NCBI GenBank assembly: GCA_012512665.1
Contig: JAAZDU010000301.1
Location: 1 to 6,308, forward strand
DNA: 6,308 nucleotides
From: Bacillota bacterium
GTDB taxonomy: Bacteria; Bacillota; Dethiobacteria; DTU022; JAAZDU01
Reading direction: 5' to 3'
Of this stretch, positions 5,108-6,308 are shown one piece after another. Position numbers and translations under genes: made by a program. The notes under the pieces are model-generated. The model was not told the origin of the DNA and did no database searches. It saw nothing but the letters and a program-made list of their open reading frames with translations. Within the stretch, counting starts at the first letter, position 1; each line of letters starts with the position of its first letter.

Positions 5108-6216
5108 TGCCTATAGAGAAAATTGCCAACCGCCAGCTTTTTTTTATTCACTTTATGATGCGCACTACCATTGTCGTTGCTTTTCTGCCCGTGCTTACCT
5201 CGGCCGACGCCGCCCAGGACGCCTGGGTGGCGGTCTTGATCACTTTTGTGGGCACGGAGCTATTGGTACTCACTATCTCGGCCCTGGCAGCGCGCTTCCC
5301 ACAGCAGACAGCCATACAATACAGCCAAAAACTTTTGGGGCCATTTTTAGGTAAACTGGTAAGCAGCATCTACCTGTGGGCTTTCCTGCATATGGCCTCA
5401 TGCGATGTCCGCATCTACGGCGAAGCTATTGTCAATGGTTTCCTGCCAGAAACACCGCTTGCCTTTATTATCGGAGGCATGGTCCTTGCTGCCACGGTAG
5501 CCGCCTGCGCCGGAGTGGAGGTAATAGGACGCTTGGCCGACCTGCTCTTTTTAGGTTTTTTATCCATGCTGCTCTTCTCCCTAATAACCCCCCTGCCCTT
5601 GCTTAATCTGGCACTTTTGGAACCGGTGCTGGCGCGGGGCTTAAGGCCGGTTCTGGAAGCCAGCTTAGTGCCGGTAGCCGTAGGTGCCCAGGCCCTCTTT
5701 TTAACCATACTCACCCCTCACCTGGACCAGCCCCGTCTGGTAGTAAGAACTGCCTTCTGGGCTGTGGCCGCCTCCTCCCTGGTGCTGCTGCTGACAGCCT
5801 TGTTGGTGGTGGGTGTACTGGGCCCGGATATCGGCTCCCACTCTATCTATCCTTTCTTCCGCATGATACGGGCTATAGAGGTAAGCGTTTTTTTAGGGCG
5901 CGTGGAGGCACCCATCATGTTTGCCTGGGGCTTTGGCCTTTTCATCGGCATAGCTACCTTTGTTTACTCCGGCGCTAAAGGCTTAAGCCAGTGGCTGGGC
6001 CTTTCCGATTACCGGGGGATTATCTGGCCAATGGCCGCCATCTGCGTGGTGCTCTCCATCCATTCTTTTGAGGATATTTTCCTCCTGGAAACCTATATGA
6101 GCCCTCCTTATGTGGGGTCCCACGCCCTGGCCTTTACCCTCATCCCCCAGGGAATTCTCTGGGCATTCTACGGGTTTACCCTACTTAAAACTTCAAAAAA
6201 GGCAGCTGACAAATGA
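5107..6216 (+). CDS. gerAB: Spore germination protein, GerAB family B subunit (APC-superfamily-like membrane protein)
   Basis: This 369-residue integral membrane protein is the normal size for the B subunit of the GerA-type receptor. About ten hydrophobic segments are visible, near 9-30, 39-60, 81-97, 115-135, 143-163, 184-204, 214-238, 268-288, 303-319 and 338-361. Family landmarks are NRQLFFIHF at the start, AAQDAWVAVL (35-44), ARFPQQTAIQYSQKLLG (62-78) with its FP-x(6)-YS-x(2)-LG pattern, LPETPLAF (113-120), GVEVIGRLADL (136-146) and GRVEAPIMFAWGFG (264-277). The fold is related to amino-acid/polyamine transporters. In Bacillus receptors this subunit carries the nutrient-binding pocket, so specificity would lie here. 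The ATG overlaps the A-subunit stop by 1 base and is served by a strong AGG-repeat site. Its own stop overlaps the next ATG by 4 bases (ATGA). I saw no frameshift or missing segment. Confidence 0.94.
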   Translation: MPIEKIANRQLFFIHFMMRTTIVVAFLPVLTSADAAQDAWVAVLITFVGTELLVLTISALAARFPQQTAIQYSQKLLGPFLGKLVSSIYLWAFLHMASCDVRIYGEAIVNGFLPETPLAFIIGGMVLAATVAACAGVEVIGRLADLLFLGFLSMLLFSLITPLPLLNLALLEPVLARGLRPVLEASLVPVAVGAQALFLTILTPHLDQPRLVVRTAFWAVAASSLVLLLTALLVVGVLGPDIGSHSIYPFFRMIRAIEVSVFLGRVEAPIMFAWGFGLFIGIATFVYSGAKGLSQWLGLSDYRGIIWPMAAICVVLSIHSFEDIFLLETYMSPPYVGSHALAFTLIPQGILWAFYGFTLLKTSKKAADK

Positions 6217-6308
6217 GCAAGTGTTTTTATTTGCTTTCTACTCTTATATTAACAATATCCTTAATAACAGGCGGCTGCTGGAACCGCCGCGAACCTGAGC
6301 AGATGGCG
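6213..6308 (+). CDS. gerAC: Spore germination lipoprotein, Ger(x)C family C subunit (5' part, cut by window end)
   Basis: Only the first 32 codons are present. The sequence starts MSKCFYLLSTLILT and continues through a hydrophobic stretch to a lipobox-like ITGGC with the lipid-acceptor Cys at residue 22. This is followed by WNRREPEQMA, matching the GCWDRREIN-type start of mature Ger(x)C lipoproteins. By family knowledge the mature protein is diacylated and tethered to the outer face of the spore inner membrane as the third receptor subunit. The ATG overlaps the B-subunit stop (ATGA), consistent with coupled translation. The upstream purines (AAAAAAGG, 10 bases before the start) form a modest ribosome binding site. 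The frame stays open to the end of the window. Confidence 0.9.
   Translation, partial: MSKCFYLLSTLILTISLITGGCWNRREPEQMA

Noticed and set aside
5415..5714. Minus-strand open frame of 99 residues opposite the ger B subunit
   Set aside because: It is an antisense shadow rich in Ser/Lys/Arg/Pro, with no family resemblance and no ribosome binding site of note.
6110..6298. Plus-strand open frame of 62 residues spanning the end of the B subunit
   Set aside because: It overlaps the well-supported B subunit and the C-subunit lipoprotein start in another frame. It shows no start-site or domain support.

Overview
The window looks like chromosomal DNA from an endospore-forming Firmicute, most likely a clostridial or Peptococcaceae/Moorella-like lineage. 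Two things support this. One is a GerA-type spore germinant receptor operon. The other is the TrmK and Nif3/YqfO pair, which sits near the sigA locus in Bacillus and many Clostridia. GTG and TTG start codons are common here: at least five of the seven genes use one. Strong GGAGG-like ribosome binding sites are the rule. The exact genus cannot be fixed from this sequence.

Left half (about 64-3281, minus strand, read right to left): four co-directional, tightly packed genes. These are trmK (tRNA adenine-22 N1-methyltransferase), a Nif3-family dinuclear-metal protein with the YqfO-type insert domain, a coiled-coil protein ending in a C4 zinc ribbon, and a small membrane-anchored TPR protein. trmK and nif3 overlap by 29 bases. 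The zinc-ribbon and TPR genes are 4 bases apart. A symmetrical hairpin with a U-run sits between nif3 and the zinc-ribbon gene and may split the cluster into two expression levels.

Middle (3282-3445): a 164-base divergent intergenic region. It holds the trmK ribosome binding site, a plausible sporulation (sigma-G-like) promoter facing right, and a perfect 6-2-6 inverted repeat overlapping that promoter's -35 element.

Right half (3446-6308, plus strand): a gerA-type tricistron in A-B-C order. It comprises the A subunit (soluble N-terminal region plus membrane domain), the B subunit (about 10 membrane helices, APC-superfamily-like) and the first 32 codons of the C subunit lipoprotein, cut by the window edge. 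The genes overlap by 1 and 4 bases, so translation is probably coupled. By family knowledge the three products form a germinant receptor in the inner membrane of the dormant spore.

I see no mobile element, CRISPR array, tRNA or rRNA, and no convincing undescribed system. The points worth a second look are mostly regulatory: the internal terminator, the promoter with its palindrome, a glutamate tract that doubles as a ribosome binding site, and a 15-base tandem duplication in the A-subunit gene. The two poorly characterised genes at the left end are also of some interest.
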